Shown here: positions 1 to 25,291 of the stretch, one piece after another | Layout: every line of letters starts with the position of its first letter | How positions within the stretch are numbered: the first letter of the stretch is position 1 | Assembly (NCBI RefSeq): GCF_030247185.1 | Contig: NC_080572.1 | Span: forward strand, 33,650,971 to 33,714,970 | DNA length: 64,000 nucleotides | DNA from: Malaya genurostris | Lineage: Eukaryota > Arthropoda > Insecta > Diptera > Culicidae | Direction of reading: 5' to 3' | Program-made: the position numbers and the translations under genes | The notes under the pieces: generated by a model | Told to the model about the DNA's origin: nothing | The model's input: the letters and a program-made list of their open reading frames with translations, nothing else | Database searches by the model: none

Positions 1-1090
1 AATGCAATGGCTTTGAAAAATCGAAAAGAGACTTTAGATGACAAGTGCTTCACCGAGTTTCAGTAAAAGCTTCACCTCACTGTTCGAAATCTCGGCAAAC
101 GGATTTGATGATTTCGGAATATTTGTTGTTTACTAACAAGTTTAGCATAATATAATATCAGCATTATCGGCAAAATTATGCGCTTTACTGAAATATTAGA
201 ATATTACTTTAACGAATTTCGGAAAAGAGCATGTGGATTACTGAACAACCAGCAAAATGTCGTGTTGCCGATCTAATTCAGCACTTCAATATGCCGAGCT
301 CGAGAATCGGTTTTAAGTGTGTACATCTGCAGTAAATTCTGATGGACTACTAATACTATTTATACTATTTGTGGGGTTTTGAATGCCATTTCCAGCGGTG
401 CAACGCTGTAAATCGGATGTAAAGTAATTCGCGTTACGCGTATTGCTTCACAAAAAATTACTTATCAGCATCGAAAACAGAACAAACGTGTTCCTGTACA
501 AACGAAAACACAATAACATCTAAAATTATGTCGGTACATGGGCTCCACCACATACTATCTGTTATAAGTATTGATTTTCAGTACCCCATAGCGAAGTGTA
601 CAACCGCAAGCCAAACTTTGCAGAAAAAGATGAATTTTTCTTAAACAATGAAAATTTCACACTTCAATACGCCCCCATTTGCCTTCAACGAAAATAAAAT
701 CATTAATTTCTCATCTTCTTCAAGACTCGTCGTGATGTGCATAATATCATTTACAAACATTCGGTTTAGGTAAACCAAACAACGTTGCATAGCGGGAGCA
801 TTCTCGGAATGACAGCGAATTTGGAAAACCAATCACCCTTTGCTCATGATAAGACAAATTGCTCATGCTCCCGACTCAGTCAATCGTTTGATGCGAACGA
901 AATGTGCGGCGATCCTTATACCGGCCGCCATTAAAAATTCGCGATGGGAACCACATAGAAGACTACGTGGTTTGCGATATGTATACCAATATTCGTTTCG
1001 GGATCGCTCTTATTTGGTCGTTTTGTACCAACATACCCATTGAACCTTTGACCACTCTGCCGTCAGTTCGCATGAGCCAAGCTGATAAAC
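1..1090. other. Upstream intergenic DNA, nothing recognised
   Basis: AT-rich unique-looking sequence with only short open frames (63-67 codons) that show no domain, signal peptide or codon bias. No tRNA, repeat boundary or transposon motif was recognised. Confidence 0.5.
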
Positions 1091-1157
1091 TATTTATATG
1101 AATCGAACCGGCCGATTGTCGAATCAGTATGCTGTGTGTAGTGCCATGGTGAGGATC
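1091..1157 (+). promoter_or_regulatory. Candidate core promoter: TATA + Inr + DPE
   Basis: A TATATG motif starts at 1095. An arthropod initiator TCAGT lies at 1124-1128, its A at 1126 taken as +1. GGATC at 1153-1157 fits the downstream promoter element consensus. The spacings are -31 and +28, the canonical Drosophila-type values. The site lies 273 nt upstream of the ATG of the pacifastin signal-peptide exon, so it would give a 5' UTR with two tiny upstream ORFs (ATG at 1129 and 1147). Motifs and spacing are seen in the sequence; promoter function is inferred. Confidence 0.45.
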
Positions 1158-1398
1158 AGTTAGCTATCAAGTAAAACCAAACCGGCGTCGAGTATTAGAA
1201 CGTTGATGGTAGTAAATAGTTAATTGTCGGACCTAGCCAGAGGAAATAAATATCAACAATCAGTGTTTCTTAACGGAAGTGACAAACGGCAAACAAATTA
1301 GTTGGCATAAAAAGGTGTAATTTTTCCTATTGAACTACCATCATTATTGCGGTAGAACTGTGGAGATAGCAGCTGTTGGAGGTGTCACTTGTCAAGTA

Positions 1399-13433
<12,035 letters not shown>

Positions 13434-13740
13434 CTCTGAGAATGTTAATTATTTGGGAAATCAATTCATTTTAATTATTAAGTAAGTTAGTCAACATGCG
13501 AGGATTTTATTCTGTTATATGTCAATGACCAATCAATGATCATATTTTTTACTAAACGGACAAATACGAACGATTCATTGAAAGAAATTTTCGCATTTAA
13601 TTGAACCGAAACGTCCAGAGCTATTTTTGTATTGACTCTACTCAAAATTACTTTACTTTGTTACAAATTCACTGGATATTCTCGAATCAATCTTGTGATG
13701 GTGGTCACTATACGAAGGTTTCTCGATAAGTTGTATATAA
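13434..13740. other. 3' flank of the pacifastin gene
   Basis: Probable 3' UTR and downstream DNA. No AATAAA occurs here; the first I see is at 14009-14014, beyond the foldback repeat, so the poly(A) site is undecided. Confidence 0.4.
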
Positions 13741-13912
13741 CGCCTATAACTCATTAAATGCGTTACTATTTTGTAAGTTGTGGGCGTTACAAAGTGTTAC
13801 GAATGTTAGTTATTCGTAACGCTTTATAATGCTCATAACATACAAACGCATTGAACACTTCGTTACGCCTATAACTTACAAAACAGTAACGTAACGCTTT
13901 TAAATCACAACA
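13741..13912. repeat. Foldback repeat with GTAACGC motifs
   Basis: The arm 13761-13799 and the arm 13853-13891 are imperfect reverse complements (GTTACTATTTTGTAAGTT against AACTTACAAAACAGTAAC) and extend outward toward 13741 and 13912. More GTAACGC words continue to about 13975. Possibly a decayed MITE. Confidence 0.7.
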
Positions 13913-13979
13913 AAGTAACGCTTTTACTAAAAAAATAACGCAAGTAACGTATGTAGCTCGTCGTAACGTCTATAACTTA

Positions 13980-16900
13980 CTATATGCAACATTTCAACAT
14001 TTAACAGAAATAAAAATCGCGGGAAGAAGGTAATTTAATATTGATTTCTATGGAAAATTTAAGTAAAAAATTTAGTAAAAAAAGAAAAAATTGTTTAAAA
14101 ATGTTCGATCATTTTTAAACAATCTTTTCTTTATTTTATGACATAAATAGTTGCTTATCCATTTGCAAAGTTTCGTGTAATTCTAAAAAGAACTTAAGTT
14201 TCAGGAAGCATTACAATGAAAAGGTATATAAATATTTATGTAACTAAAAATAGTATAAAAAATTCTAATACTATAAAACAATAACACTTATTGAAAAATC
14301 GGTTACCTCGTGAAAATGGGGGAGAGACTTCAGAAATTTTTACTCTAAAGCGTAAATGAAAAGTTTTCCGCGTTGTTTTCAAATTTTGAGAAAACTTAAT
14401 TTTGAAGTTGTTTATGGTTTTCTCACACTGTTCAAATTATTATTCTAAATTACTGATCATATTTTTGATGAAATAATGAAAGAATTATGTTGCTACTGTT
14501 AAAACAAGTCGAGAAATTCACGATTAAGTTTTGCCAATTATTCCATATGGCTAATTTTGAAAAGGTGCCCCATAGTAAAGTAAGTCGTATTCACGACAAA
14601 AGATTTTCCTAGCACCTCCAATCTTTGCTCTGGTGATGACTCTTTGAGCCAGAAAAACTTTCTAACTCTTCGTGTAGGGTTGAGTATCGCACTTAGGCGG
14701 TCTGCGCGAAAGGCGACCCATCACCCTATACCCGTCCTCTATTGTCATTTATTTTACCCCGGTTTCATCCCACGGAACCACCCGCGATCCCATTTCAACC
14801 AGAATATTAGTTGATTTTCTGAATTCGATTGTTTAAAATTTGGTACAACTAATCGATTTTTGTATTAACTAAACTGTCAATTTTGATTTTCGATAAGCAG
14901 AAACGATGGTTGAAACAACTAATTTAACTGTTTGAAATAAAATGCTGTCAATTAGTGAGGACACATACCTTTCAATTTCAACAAATATTTTAGTTGAAAT
15001 AACTGGTGTTGTTATTGAAACCAAATTCTGTTAGTTGAAAAATAAATCGGTTTTATTTGTTTTAGACATTGCAACTAGTTGAATCAACTCGAACAATGTT
15101 ATTGATTTGCGAAAATAATCAAAATATACTTACTGATACACGTCGTGATCTATTTGAAAAAAGTTCGGTATGTTGAGATTCTTGAAATAATTATCGTTGT
15201 TAAAATATAAACAGTATTTTATATTGACATGTAATATCACTGCTGATTTCAAGTGAACCAAGGAATAAATTATCGTTACGAAATCAGAACTGATCTGATG
15301 TCTAAGTGATTTTGTTTTTTGTATGATCATGATCATGTCAAGTCGAGATCAGTGAAGATCTAAATTCTAAAAATATACTTCTGATTCGATCGGAAATGAT
15401 TGATGTAGAAAAACGTTTTTAATCAGCAAAAGTGCCCGGAGGGGCGAGTAAATTAGCGAAATTATTAAATTTACCTAAATTGAGTATTGAAAGATGATGC
15501 CTTCAAACGGTTGAACTAAAGTTATGCACAAATAAGCATAAAATTTTTGCGCATACCTGAAAGGTTACGAGATGTTCGTTCATTAACATTTTCTAAATTG
15601 TCACCAAATCTTTTTCATCTTAAACAAGGTTAACTTTATCACAACACTGCTGTTAGAAATTATTATGGAATCATAAATTTCTCAAATCGTATTCGGTTCG
15701 GTTGATGAAAAATAAAAAATCGCTCTATTTCGTAGAAATTTAAGTCTTTAGGTTTAGGTGTTTCGAATTTTCTCATCAAGAAAACTGCGCTAGGAAGGAA
15801 TGCAATATCGAATTGACCATTTCACATTGTCGGTTGCGGATTTGCGTTATTAGTTTCCATGCTGATGAGGATGTACAGACAAGTAAAATATACTATGTAT
15901 AGCATATTCATTTGCAAAATAACGATTCTAACTCAATCAAATTTTTGCTCGCTCGTTAAAACAAATTGTCAGTCAAGTGTTTATTACTGGAAAAACCTAG
16001 CATTCTTTGCAATGAAAAGGAATCCGTTGCAGCAAATACGGATGCAGTATTATCAACTAATTAACTTTCCAGCAGTGAGCCACTCTTATCTAAGTGCTTC
16101 GTGTATCAAAAACGTATTCATTGATGCTTTGCTGATCTGGGATCATAGTTTCATCGGTCATAAATTACTACGTGCTCGGGAGGAAGCATGGCTGAATTTC
16201 ATATTTGCTGCACTGTTCCAGGGCAGGAACAGAAAAGCACAGTATTTTTTCTTCTGTTAGCAAAAGCAGTAGATACCAACCGGTATGCAATGAGTGGGTG
16301 GGGAAGTGTAAGTAAAACATCGCAACAACAAAAAACAGCTGATTGCTCATAGCCATGAGAGCTGAGCGGAAGACACACTTGATTGAGAGCCGGAAAAGCG
16401 CGGGAAACTAATAATTGGTGAAAATCCTCTCAAGCAATCTCTTTATTCTCCCGTTTGGTTCGAGAGCTGTAGACTAGAGCAAGGAAATGTTTTGAAAAGA
16501 CGTTGTATGGGTAATCGTTTTGCAGAGTCCCTGCGGTTCAACGCCAATCTGAATCAAGAGGATTCAGTCGTTTGTTGACTGTCGCCGGTGTTAGTCGCAA
16601 ATTCTGATCTGCTTGCTATTTCTCGATTTGCAGCTTTTTATTTTGATCAGGAAAAGTCAACACATATTGACCACCGAAAACGTACTTTATACCAAGTGCT
16701 CTCAATTGGAAAAGTGGCGGACCTGCTGGATATGCCATGTACTATTAAACGTGAAACATGTGACATAATTGTTGCTAACAAATTAAAATATGGTAATAAA
16801 CAGTTCCTCCAGTTAAATAGTTAGATTGTATTCGACATTAACAGTGCATCGCATATATGCAGCATAGTGTATCCAATATTATGTTTGAAAAAAATTAAAT

Positions 16901-18248
16901 TATGTGCGAAGATCCACAGAAAACCTCAAATAATCAAACAAAAAGTTTAACGGTTTGTTCCGGTTTTGAAATCGTTCAATTTTTTTCGGATACCACCACC
17001 CTCGGGTCAAATTGCAAGTGACATCGATCGATTCTCTTTGTTATAACACGTGGTACGTTGTTAGCTTTGATTACATTCCTGTTGGTTTGTAATTAATAAT
17101 AGCCTGGATTGGATGCACCAGTTGATGGAAGCAACCAAGCAACCATAGAGAGGAAGTAGCTGTTAGAATCAAAAGCATTTGTTTATTGGAATTCTAATGC
17201 AGTTTCCGAGGGCATTTCTTTTAATGGAAAGAGAATGAGATAGGAAAATCTTTCCTGAAAAGAAAAAAATTGTGAGCCACGTCCATAGGCGTTTGTGTAT
17301 CGTAACACTGAGTAGTGATGGTAAATTGTGAGACAGTTTAAAAAAAAGTACAGATTCTGGAATATCAAAGACGTGATTAAGGTTCGTTTCAATCTCAATG
17401 GAAGTGCGGAAAATAGGTTGAGCATAAACTGTTGCTAGATCACCAGAAGAAGTTGTCAAAGCCAGGGATGGTATGTTGGTTCAACCTTAAATACATAATA
17501 TTTGTAATTTACCTGAAACGTAAAAATAGTTCTCATGTCCAGTTTGATTTTTCAAGAATAAAATGTTCAATAATTTAAGAAAAATAATTATAGCTGCTGA
17601 ATTCCTTAAACTTCATTATAAATAAATTTTAAAACATCAAAATAATATAACAAATAGATCTGGGGGTTTTTCTCAAATACTACAGCAAAAAGTTATGAAA
17701 TTTACCTATGACGTAAATCCGCATATGACTGAAATCATAAAAACGTAATTTGTAAAATGACAGAATTTTACACGAATGATTTGCATATCCGTCGAACATA
17801 CACTACTTTTAGAGCAGATTTTTCTTGTCCGAGAGGCGAATGACCTTATGGTTAAAACCTCTATGAAAACTTTCACATATGTACAAGAAGGCGTTTCTTT
17901 ATAGTTTTTATTAAAATAATCAAACAAGTTTTATGCATATCAGAGGTTTATGTAGTTGTCTGTTCAGCAACTGACAGATTCGTGTCTGTTGGTTCTGTAG
18001 TTTTCTTTTTATCGCACGAAAGAGTGATTTCGAGAAAATGCCATGTAGCGGAGTTTCAAAGAAATTGCAACTAAACTAAAAGTAAACTAAAAGAACCATA
18101 TCTCCGATAGTATTCGAAGTACGATTTCAAAATGTGGCAGTTATGTTCTCTAGTAATATATTTATCAATCAAAGCAATTTCCAAATAAAAAAAATTTTAC
18201 ATAAAATTTTATTGATTATACTATAAACGGACTCATGACGTCAACATG
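13980..18248. other. Long intergenic stretch, no gene recognised
   Basis: 14575-14800 is a GC-richer island (CACCCGCGATCCC, GCGCGAAAGGCGACCC). 14790-15110 repeats TTAGTTGA/TCAACTAA words. A 133-codon frame at 15859-16260 and others of 60-96 codons show no domain I know. I cannot support a gene. Confidence 0.4.
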
Positions 18249-18892
18249 TTTTTTGCCTTTCTCAAATAGAAAGGCTAAACAATCACTGTGAAACCCAACT
18301 TTTGAACTTAGGCCCGAAAGGCCGAATGTCATATACCATTAGACTCAGACCGACGAACAGAGCAAGTTTATGTGTGTATATATGTGTATGTATGTATGTA
18401 TGTATATATGTATGTATGTATGTATGTATACATGTATGTATGCATGTATGTATGTATGTATGTATGTATGTATGTTTGTATGAATGTATGTATGTATGTA
18501 TGTATGTATGTATGTATGTATGTATGTATGTATGTATGTATGTATGTATGTATGTATGTATGTATGTATGTATGTATGTATGTATGTATGTATGTATGTA
18601 TGTATGTATGTATGTATGTATGTGTGTATGTATGTATGTATGTATGTATGTATGTATGTATGTATGTATGTATGCTGGGTTTTAAAAGATACTGTGTAAT
18701 TTCATCCAGATTCAACTTCCGGTTCTGAAATTCTAGGGCAATGAGTATCAAAACTTTCCAACTGTCACACAAAATCGAAAAAGTTTTTGATTTTATTCAA
18801 GTTTGAAAAAAAAAATCTTAATAGAATCTTATAGTGATGTATAATATAAGTAATATGAGAAAGAAATCATTACACCACTAGGTGGATTAAAA
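18249..18892 (+). repeat. Unnamed interspersed repeat, copy C
   Basis: It begins TTTTTGCCTTTCTCAAATAG, continues GAAAGGCTAAACAATCACTG, and ends TAATATGAGAAAGAAATCAT then CCACTAGGTGG and ATTAAAA. Most of its length is the expanded TATG array; the interior between array and 3' end is largely deleted. Confidence 0.82.
18369..18674. repeat. (TATG)n microsatellite inside repeat copy C
   Basis: About 75 4-bp units with a few variant units (TATA, CATG, TTTG). It occupies the same site in the repeat as 2279-2416 in copy A. Confidence 0.97.
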
Positions 18893-18999
18893 AAGGTTTC
18901 TGTACTTTATAATCAAGTAAATTAAAGTTGAATGGTCTTATTTTGGCGTGTATCAATGAGAACAGAAATGAGTGCTATAATTTTACAAATTTCAACAAG

Positions 19000-19375
19000 C
19001 TCAATTTTGTCAGAAATGGGAGAACCAATTTAACAAACTTAAGATCGTTTGAAAGCTACTATTGAGCTCTTGATTTAGATTGAAGATTAAATGGCTGTGC
19101 CTTCTGGTTTCGGGGATATGATGGTATAAGGGACGTAACCGACAAAACGCGTTGTGTTTTCCGCTCAATTTTTTCAAAGATGGCTGAACCGATTTTAACA
19201 AACTTGGGCTTATTTTGCTCAGAGATGGCAGAGCCGATTTCAACAAGCTAAGGCTCGTTCAAAAGCTTCTGTTGGGTCATTGATCAAGTTCGAAGATCAA
19301 AAGATTGTGACTTCTGGTTCTGGAGATATAATGGTATAAGTGACGTAACCGACAAAACGCGTTGTTCTTTTAGCA
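19000..19375 (+). repeat. Fragment of a second subfamily of the unnamed repeat
   Basis: Two tandem modules each contain a GATGGCTGAACCGATTT-like word, TCAAGTTCGAAGATCAAA, GACTTCTGGTTCTGGAGATA and GTGACGTAACCGACAAAACG. The same two-module arrangement recurs at 62330-62636. Confidence 0.7.
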
Positions 19376-22190
19376 ATCAAAAAGTGATAAAATTACTAGT
19401 TTACACAAACGTGAGCGAGCTGTAAGGGTTCAAAATCATAAATAACATAGACCTAATATATGCATACTTTTTTGAATCTCTAATTTGCACCCCTATATTG
19501 GAAACAAAGATGTGTACCACATCAAGTACCGCTCATGTTATTCGCTATACCGCTATTGCTTTATCTGCTCGTTCCTATATAAATGTAGGAAATCTGGTTT
19601 GAAATTCAAGGCAAAGTAACTTTTGGTTTTATAATCATTGTTTCCATTATTTCTGTATAAAAAAGGACACCTTAATAGCATATTTGAAATTACGCTGTAC
19701 TCACGTCTATCACATATGTTCACTTCCGATATGTTGACGCAGTGGTAATATATCAAATCAATCTGGAATCCCGTATCCATGTGTTTCTTGTGTATGGACG
19801 AAAACCAAAATTTTGGAAACCGCAGTTAGACTAATTTGCGCAATAATGGAACCCACCAAACTCTGTGCCGTTGTGTCTACGGCACTGTCTATGTGGATGT
19901 TAGTGAAATGAAGCAACCATATCCAGAAACATCGGTATGTTATTCCTTGATTGTTTTCCCTTGCTACGAATCTTTTCCCACTGGTACAGTTCGCCAGTGC
20001 ATGGAAGCGTGCCTATGATAAAATTTATTGCGCTAGCTGTCTAATTTACAGGATGTTGCCAAAATGTCTACGTATTTTTTCGTTCTGGCTGCTGTTGCTC
20101 GGTGTTGAGTTTATACAGGATTGGCCACAGTTTTGCAGCTGACAGAGGAATGTTGCATCTTCTTCTCAGGTCCTCTACACAGCAGAGACAGTAGAACTAA
20201 ATAACTACAATTGAAAGGAACAACATGAAAAGTTCAGTTTCAACTTTTCATGCACTTTTCCATTTGCTCGTTAAATCCACTCACTTTTCTTTTCCCCTGT
20301 TTGTGATTGCCGGGAGCTCGACTCAGATTCCTCCTATCTGACCTTTTCATGGATTGTCACTTACGGTATGATACACGGTTAGTAGTGTTCCGTAGAAAAA
20401 GTTTGCTAAATCAAGGGGATTTCGTTAGGATTTACTCTGGAGAAACCGAGAAGCTTAAAGTTATTAAGGACATCGTGATTGGGAACGAATTTATTGAAAA
20501 AACTTGGATTCTTTGATTTTCACGTTTTTATATAACATAAAAGTTTGCAGTTAAGACAATCTTTAGGGCAATTATGTTGAAGGGTTATTCGGGTTTCCTC
20601 ATACTTAAATCTTTTAACAACTAAACCATAACATACATGGAGGGATTATTTTAAGAAAAACGAGCATTTCAAGGAACGGATTTTTCTCGTGAATAGTGTT
20701 TATTGCTTTGAAGTTCATGGGGGCTGTCGTAAAATTTGAGCATGCCTATTTTATACTACTTAGCGGCAAATTGCATCTACGTGCATCCCAAAGATAAGCG
20801 CACTTGATTCAATTACAAAACTGTCCAAAAAACAGCCATAATTTTCCATTATTGCTCTTTTTACATCGCTGATAGAATGTCAATGTAGACGGTTTTTTCA
20901 TTTGTACCACTTCTTGTCGAGTACACACGAATAAATATAGGATTCGCGTGATTCGAAAACAAAAGTATTTGTTCTTTCCTGCCGCAACCATTTTTAGAGC
21001 GTTGTAAACTTTGTGGCAGATTAATCAGTTCCAGTGTTCTGTCGAGTGGTTATGCTTCGAAAAGGGAACTGTTTCGAATGGAACACAAATAAATTTACTT
21101 AAAAAGAAATCAAACTCTACTTCTCTGATCACTATTCCTAATAAAAACTTGGCATTACCTCACTTGAACATATAACGATTATGAAAATTTCTCCTTCCCG
21201 AATGACCCAGACTAGAAATACTTATCGTATTGAACAGAGGTAATTTCAGAAAGTGCTTGAAAAATAGGTAAAAAGTGAAATTCTTAAGTTTAATCATTAA
21301 AAAAAAGGATACTGTGGGATGATCCCTTCAGGGGGCAAGATGCATCAGCATTGCGAATCTTCAATTATTTGCTGAAAGAGGATGGTTTACCTTTTGAGTT
21401 GTTCTTCATCCCACTTTTTTGTGATGCTTGATTCCTCTCGAGTGTCGCTTTCGCCCAAGTGCACTTATTTTGCTTCATCCTGCCATCAGTCTGCTGGCTG
21501 ATGGATACTAGTTTTGTTCAGAAGGGTCGGTAGTCATCATTTGGCTAATGGAAACTGGTTTTGCCCGTTGATATTATTATCGGGGATTTCCGTTTCACGA
21601 CGACAGCGAGCGAAAAAATATGAATGGGGATGTGATGAATGATTAAGTAAGTTGAGCAAGCTCCGTGTAAATAAAAATTCTGATCCCATCATTATTTACT
21701 CTTCAACCAATTTAATGTGGTTAATTAGAACAGCCATTGCCAACTAAAGTATCATCTTCCGTTTGATAACTATATGAAAATTGCGCGGATTTGTGTTTTT
21801 TTATAAAATTCTTATTCGGGCCTACTCGCGTACAAGCTGTACGTGGCCGATTGAGCCATAGTTTTGTTAGATAGAAAATAATTTTTTACTGTTGGATCTC
21901 GTTGCCAGCCTTTTCCTTGGGGGAGAGAAGCTTCCATTTCCATCTACCGAGGACACTTTGTCCTGGGCTCATGTTATCCATTGTCGCTTCGTCGGTGTTG
22001 TGGGTGGTTTCCGTTTTTTCGTTTTCCTTGTCAACCGCTGTCTTGGCCTCGGCGTTTTGTTGTATATTGATTGCAGTTCATTGCTGGTTTGATGCTGGAA
22101 TGTCCTTTTCGCTGAGTCAGTGCAAGGTTTGTAGTGTGCAGGTTGTTCACAAAACTAACATGTAACCAGCTGATTCTCATAGGTAATCAG
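19376..22190. other. Intergenic DNA, no gene recognised
   Basis: Frames of 60-87 codons occur on both strands (for example 21892-22092 and 21902-22165), but none has a recognisable motif. 21300-21680 is somewhat GC-richer without an interpretable ORF. Confidence 0.4.
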
Positions 22191-22194
22191 CATT

Positions 22195-22553
22195 TTACAC
22201 AGATGTATCCCACCTTGCCAATAAATGATGTAAGATGGAAATGTCTTACGTAGTTGCATACGTAACACTCGCACGCCATTCCGGATACTGATGAAAAAAT
22301 TTCACCATACTTCCCTTTCGATGGAAAGAAATTCACAGGCCTGCGGGAGAAGGTCATGCACGTGTACTTCTATGGAATTGTCCACCATGTACACAGGGAT
22401 TTTATATTTAATATTGTCACAGTCAACGTTATGCACCTCGTTGTTAACTGAAGCGAATGCAGTTGCATCTCTTTCACATTTAAACATAATATACACACAG
22501 TTAGACGCCTTGTTGAATTGAATCTCAGTTACATTATTAGCGTCTAGATGCAT
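22195..22553 (-). pseudogene. Decayed retroelement ORF1-like fragment
   Basis: The minus frame from 22553 encodes VTEIQFN..CVYIMFKC, EVHNVDCDNIKYKIPVYMVD and EVHVHDLLPQ. After a one-base shift at about 22302 it continues GEIFSSVSGMACECYV..VRHFHLTSFIGKVGYICVKC. This pattern, an RRM-like fold leading to a cysteine-rich C-terminus, resembles the nucleic-acid-binding ORF1 of mosquito retroelements. The call rests on remembered family patterns, so it is tentative. Confidence 0.4.
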
Positions 22554-22559
22554 TCGTTC

Positions 22560-25291
22560 TTTAAGTTAGATTTCAATTTCATTTGCTACTGGTCTAACTT
22601 TGCAATTCTTCAAATCAATACAAATTCTCGTAAAATCGTATTTGCCTATTTCGTACACTCTATTGTTCACTACGCTGTACTATCTTTGTTTCTGTCGTCT
22701 CGACCGTAATCAATTTCCTACTGTGTCGAATGAGATGCGAGCACGAATTGTGCGGTATTTGTTGTTAATCTGTAAATTTTTTAATCAATCTTGTGCATCT
22801 TTCTTTTTTGTATACACACATCCTCGCACCAAAAAGCTCTTATTCGGAGCAGGACATATACAGACCTTATCTTAGATTAAAAAAAAAGGTTTACTCCAAA
22901 AACCGCGATTATAACAAGCTGACAAACGGTAACCGACTTTTGAATTTCGAACACGCTACCGGGATAATAATGTTTAGATTTTTGTTACATCTTCCTTCTT
23001 CCTAATCCACTTATGGAAAGCATTCAGAAAATATTTATCGATAATAGAATCTTCTTGGAGGGAATATTGCGTGAGTACACTTTACTTAAACCAGGTTTTC
23101 AGAGTAAATCTGAAATGAACATGGATCTTTTAGTAGTTTTATATTTTTATCCGGTATTTGCACTGGAACATTACTAGGCGATTTACAGATTCAACAGACG
23201 TCAAAGTCGATTCATAAGTGCACAGGATAATTGGAAAAAACTGATAAACAGAATTTCAATGCAAAAAATATAAAATGAAAAGTACCATGCGGACATTACA
23301 CATTCGTGCCAACCTCCTACAATTATATTTCTCATCCATCTGCTTAGTTGTTCGAATTACCCTTTTTCAAGCAGTGTTGAAGTGAGGTAATTTCAAGTTT
23401 TCCTTAGATATTGTAAACAGGGAAATGGAGTTTGATTTCTTATCGACTACAGTTCTTTCTGTTCAATTCGAAGCAGTTTGTTTTTCGAAGCATAACAACT
23501 CGACAGAACACTGGAACTAATTAATCTGTCACAAAGTTTACACCGTTCTAAAAATAAATCTTTTCAAATGTAAAAAAGACAGGTGGGTCAATTCGATTTA
23601 TTAGAACTCCAAAATTGTAAAATGTATATAAAAGATAAATTATGGGGATTATAGAATTATCAAATTTCAGAATTAGAATACTGAGAATGGCATTTCGAAA
23701 CTCGTGATAACTCAAGTTTTCGACACGGAAAAAGGTACCCTCAAGGGTTTTATCGTTCATTTTGAAACAATCTATCCAATAAGATGGTAAGAAAATATTT
23801 CTAGAAAATCCTTGGTTCCTCCACAAACATGAGAGATATTGAACTCTGAAATTGGTCACATGCGTAATGTTTGCATTCGTACTTGGCACTCTTAAACAAG
23901 CGGGTCGAGTTGGAACAAAGTCTATCTGAACCAGGTCATTACACGAAATAGCACAAAGCTGTGCCCTTTCTCATCGCTCACCACGACAATGTCCTCTTTA
24001 GTACTTTCGAGTGATTAGATATGAAAACGTTATATTTTTCGCCCCAACTGTTTCAACTAGACTCGACACTAGCTCGCTCCATCCTTCAACCGGTACCAAA
24101 TGAGTCTCGTTTTTCGTGAGCATTTCGTATGCGTTTCTTATTGACGACATAGATCGACAAAATCTTTGCCAATCTGTCACACTTAATTCCTCTGGGCAGA
24201 AACCACAGCTGATTTTAATTCATAACCGAACAAAACTCTTTGAAAGAATTCAAGAACAATTTTCGCTTCAAAGCTACAAGCTTCAAAAATATATTTAAAT
24301 TTTTGCTAAATTGGCAATATTTATTCCAGTTTCTGAAATTTTTGTGGGTTCATGGTTCCTTCATTTAAATTTTAAGGGAGGTGGTGCCTTTAACGATATT
24401 CTGCATGGTAATGTTTTTGAACTACAACTTTTCCAAGATTGTTATAAGCGTTAAGATTCTCATTTCTCGAAATGTACGCTAGGCTTAGTTAGTGAACAAT
24501 CGAGATAGAAGGTTAATAAACTCTGATAAATCACTTACTCCTTCAGTTCCTAAAAGCAAAATGGAATGGCTGACGTTATTGCGCTAACTGACTAATTATG
24601 ATATCAACTACCAAATATTTGCTAGCAGGAACGTTAGTCGGCAGAACCACTCTCAAAACATCACAAAGTTATTCTATTTAACGATCAGAATTCATAAACC
24701 TAGTCCAGTTTTATAAACATCAATTAGAACATTGTCAAATGCGACGGAAAGGTCGGTTTGAAGTCTGATTTAGGCACAAAGCTGAGCAAAACAAAATCCC
24801 CCAACAACAATACCCATATAATTCACCAACGCCGTTACAGCAGGAACAAATGTTTACCTAGCCAACAAACGGAGCGGGAGGGTAAAATACCTCCCCAAAG
24901 CCACACATTTCCAGTCATGAAGACCAGTGGATGCGTTAGTAATTGGATAAAAGCCATTGAGAAACCCTGGAGCGTTTTCCCCGAATACCAGAACGAGAGT
25001 CGGGTGCGGATGGCAGAAAATCGCTTTAGTCTAAAACGAGTGCGAACTTGTGACCACTAGTTATGGCGTACATAATTGTAGCATTTCGCTACTTAAATAC
25101 ATATCTGTTTTTCGCTGTAGGGCGGCAGCGGAGACTGTGGGATAGGCTGAGTACGGATAATAGTTTGTTCAAACACGGAGCAATTATTCGTACTGTGTCG
25201 ATATGTTCCGAAGCTCGTTTTTTATTACGATATTCGATGCACTATAGTAACTGTAAAATCGTGGAATCGTATGTTTTATTGTCACTCAATG
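22560..25291. other. Intergenic DNA, no gene recognised
   Basis: Frames of 60-113 codons (23548-23889 minus, 24758-25060 plus and others) have no recognised domain, signal or splice context. The 100-codon frame at 24758-25060 is basic and Ser/Lys-rich; I would not call it a gene. Confidence 0.4.

Noticed and set aside
15859..16260. 133-codon ORF as a host gene
   Set aside because: No recognisable domain, no codon bias, no splice or promoter context.
18302..18772. Met-Tyr-Val-Cys and His-Thr-Tyr-Ile repeat proteins up to 134 aa
   Set aside because: Frames of the (TATG)n array in repeat copy C; same for 2191-2506.
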